Shown one piece after another: positions 34,364 through 35,654 of a DNA stretch of 35,654 bases (positions are counted from its first letter, which is position 1; every line of letters begins with the position of its first letter). The translations under genes were made by a program, and so were the position numbers. This stretch comes from Oscillospiraceae bacterium (GTDB lineage Bacteria; Bacillota; Clostridia; Oscillospirales; Oscillospiraceae), in contig CACZPK010000046.1 in the NCBI GenBank assembly GCA_902783035.1, forward strand, positions 1-35,654, given 5' to 3'. The notes beneath the pieces were generated by a model. That model saw nothing but the letters and a program-made list of their open reading frames with translations. It made no database searches and was not told where the DNA came from.

Positions 34364-35557
34364 ATGAACTACAACAAGAAAACCGTTCAGGACATCGACG
34401 TCAAGGGTAAAAAGGTATTGCTGCGCTGCGATTTCAACGTGCCGCAGGACAAGGAGACCGGCGCTATCACAAGCGACAAGCGCATCGTCGCGGCACTGCC
34501 GACCATCCGCTATCTGCTTGAGCAGGGCGCGGCGGTCATTGCCTGCTCCCACCTCGGAAAGCCCAAGGGCGAATGGAAAGAGAAGCTTTCCCTTGCGCCG
34601 GTGGCCAAGCGCCTGAGCGAATTGCTGGGCAAGGACGTGATCTTTGCCAAGGATGTGATCGGCGAGGACGCAAAGGCTAAAGCCAAGGCGCTCCAGGGCG
34701 GCGAGATCATGCTGTTGGAAAACCTGCGTTTCCACATTGAGGAAGAGAAGAACAACCCCGACTTTGCCAGGGAGCTTGCTTCGATGGCAGAAGTCTACGT
34801 CTCCGACGCGTTTGGCACCGTTCACCGTGCCCACGCCTCCACCGAAGGCGTATCCCACTATCTGCCCGCCGTGTCCGGTTTCCTGGTCGCCAAGGAGCTG
34901 GAGGTCATGGGCAAGGCGCTCGATGATCCCAAACGCCCGTTCGTTGCAGTGCTCGGCGGCGCGAAGGTCAGCGATAAGATCAACGTCATCAACAATCTGC
35001 TGGAAAAAGCGGACACCATCATCATCGGCGGCGGCATGGCGTACACCTTCTCCAAGGCGCAGGGCGGCGAGATCGGCAACTCTCTGCTGGAGGCCGACAA
35101 GCTGGACTATGCGCTGGAGATGATCGAAAAGGCCAAGAAGAAGGGCGTCAAGCTCCTGCTGCCCGTGGACAGTGTGTGCGCCAAGGAGTTCTCTGCGGAC
35201 GCCGCACCCGTCACCGTGGACGCCGGCAAGATCCCCGCGGATATGATGGGCATGGACATCGGCCCGAAGACCGTCGAGCTGTTCTGCGGCGCGGTCAAGA
35301 ACGCGGGTACCATTGTGTGGAACGGCCCGATGGGCGTATTTGAATTCCCGACCTTTGCCGTCGGCACCAAGGCGATGGCCAAGGCGTTGGCGGAAAGCGG
35401 CGCGGTGACGATCATCGGCGGCGGCGACAGCGCTGCAGCAGCGGAACAGCTGGGCTTCGCGGACAAGATCACGCACATTTCCACCGGCGGCGGCGCCAGC
35501 CTCGAGTTCCTTGAGGGCAAGGAGCTTCCGGGCGTAGCATGCCTGCTGGATAAGTAA
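34364..35557 (+). CDS. pgk: Phosphoglycerate kinase
   Basis: Glycolytic enzyme converting 1,3-bisphosphoglycerate and ADP to 3-phosphoglycerate and ATP. The 397-residue protein is complete: [14 protein letters not shown] at the start, the substrate Arg/His region [49 protein letters not shown], the nucleotide-binding [16 protein letters not shown], and [16 protein letters not shown] near the C-terminus. Length is standard. AAGGAGGACGATAT precedes the ATG. It is not next to gap or tpi within the window, but the window ends about 100 bp later, so such genes could follow. Confidence 0.98.
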   Translation: MNYNKKTVQDIDVKGKKVLLRCDFNVPQDKETGAITSDKRIVAALPTIRYLLEQGAAVIACSHLGKPKGEWKEKLSLAPVAKRLSELLGKDVIFAKDVIGEDAKAKAKALQGGEIMLLENLRFHIEEEKNNPDFARELASMAEVYVSDAFGTVHRAHASTEGVSHYLPAVSGFLVAKELEVMGKALDDPKRPFVAVLGGAKVSDKINVINNLLEKADTIIIGGGMAYTFSKAQGGEIGNSLLEADKLDYALEMIEKAKKKGVKLLLPVDSVCAKEFSADAAPVTVDAGKIPADMMGMDIGPKTVELFCGAVKNAGTIVWNGPMGVFEFPTFAVGTKAMAKALAESGAVTIIGGGDSAAAAEQLGFADKITHISTGGGASLEFLEGKELPGVACLLDK

Positions 35558-35607
35558 CAACAGCCGTACGGCCCGGAAGCGACGCGATCGAGCGAAGGCG
35601 AGTGAGC

Positions 35608-35652
35608 CGCGCGTCAGCGCGTTTTGCAATCAGGGGTATCCCCATGGGGGAT
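35608..35652 (+). terminator. Hairpins after pgk
   Basis: CGCGC-GTCA-GCGCG followed by TTTT (35608-35625) looks like a short terminator. A second inverted repeat (ATCCCC / GGGGAT, about 35638-35651) follows at the window edge. The 97 bp after pgk hold no gene I can recognise. Confidence 0.5.
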
Positions 35653-35654
35653 GC

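Overview
The window reads as chromosomal DNA of an anaerobic, GC-rich Clostridia bacterium. Family Oscillospiraceae/Butyricicoccaceae is my guess, from gene content and composition only. The evidence is Firmicutes-type promoters and strong AGGAGG-like ribosome binding sites, the order glmU-prs-pth-mfd-peptidylprolyl isomerase, a complete six-gene Rnf complex, a clostridial-type thiolase with a Rex-like site upstream, and RecD2 rather than a RecBCD-type RecD. I found no rRNA, tRNA, CRISPR array, prophage or intact insertion sequence.

Layout. 1-1100 (+): end of rpsF, then ssb and rpsR, closed by a bidirectional terminator. 1126-4800 (-): a Ca2+/Na+ antiporter-like gene with its own promoter overlapped by a perfect 14-bp inverted repeat, then a ZnuABC-type metal importer with a near-consensus promoter and a Fur-family-like box. 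4837-15828 (+): a run rich in DNA repair genes (radC, uvrB, uvrA, recD2) mixed with an EamA transporter, a YbaK-type deacylase, a small membrane protein coupled to a DUF3298-type lipoprotein, and a HAD-like protein lacking catalytic residues. 15856-16643 (+): a CofE-like protein on its own promoter. 16660-17523 (-): an unrecognised lipoprotein. 17616-22752 (-): rnfCDGEAB. 22961-23719 (+): a DUF975-type membrane protein.

23720-24447 is the most irregular stretch. It is AT-richer in its first half and bounded by a 15-bp inverted repeat. It holds a frameshifted small gene whose repaired product would carry a double-glycine leader of the kind found on secreted peptide precursors, followed by two CxxC pairs. 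24448-33541 (-): thiolase, peptidylprolyl isomerase, mfd, pth, prs and a GlmU-like protein with a reduced uridylyltransferase half. 33695-35654 (+): trmL and pgk, then terminator-like hairpins.

Functionally, Rnf (ferredoxin:NAD+ oxidoreductase, ion pump) and thiolase (first step toward butyrate) point to a butyrate-type fermenter in which NADH/NAD+ balance matters, which fits the Rex-like site. uvrA, uvrB and mfd supply most of nucleotide excision repair; uvrC is not in the window. The best candidates for a second look are the frameshifted leader-peptide gene and its flanking repeats, the palindrome on the antiporter promoter, the reduced GlmU, the catalytically degenerate HAD-like protein, and the shared Ala/Lys/Glu tails on four Rnf subunits.
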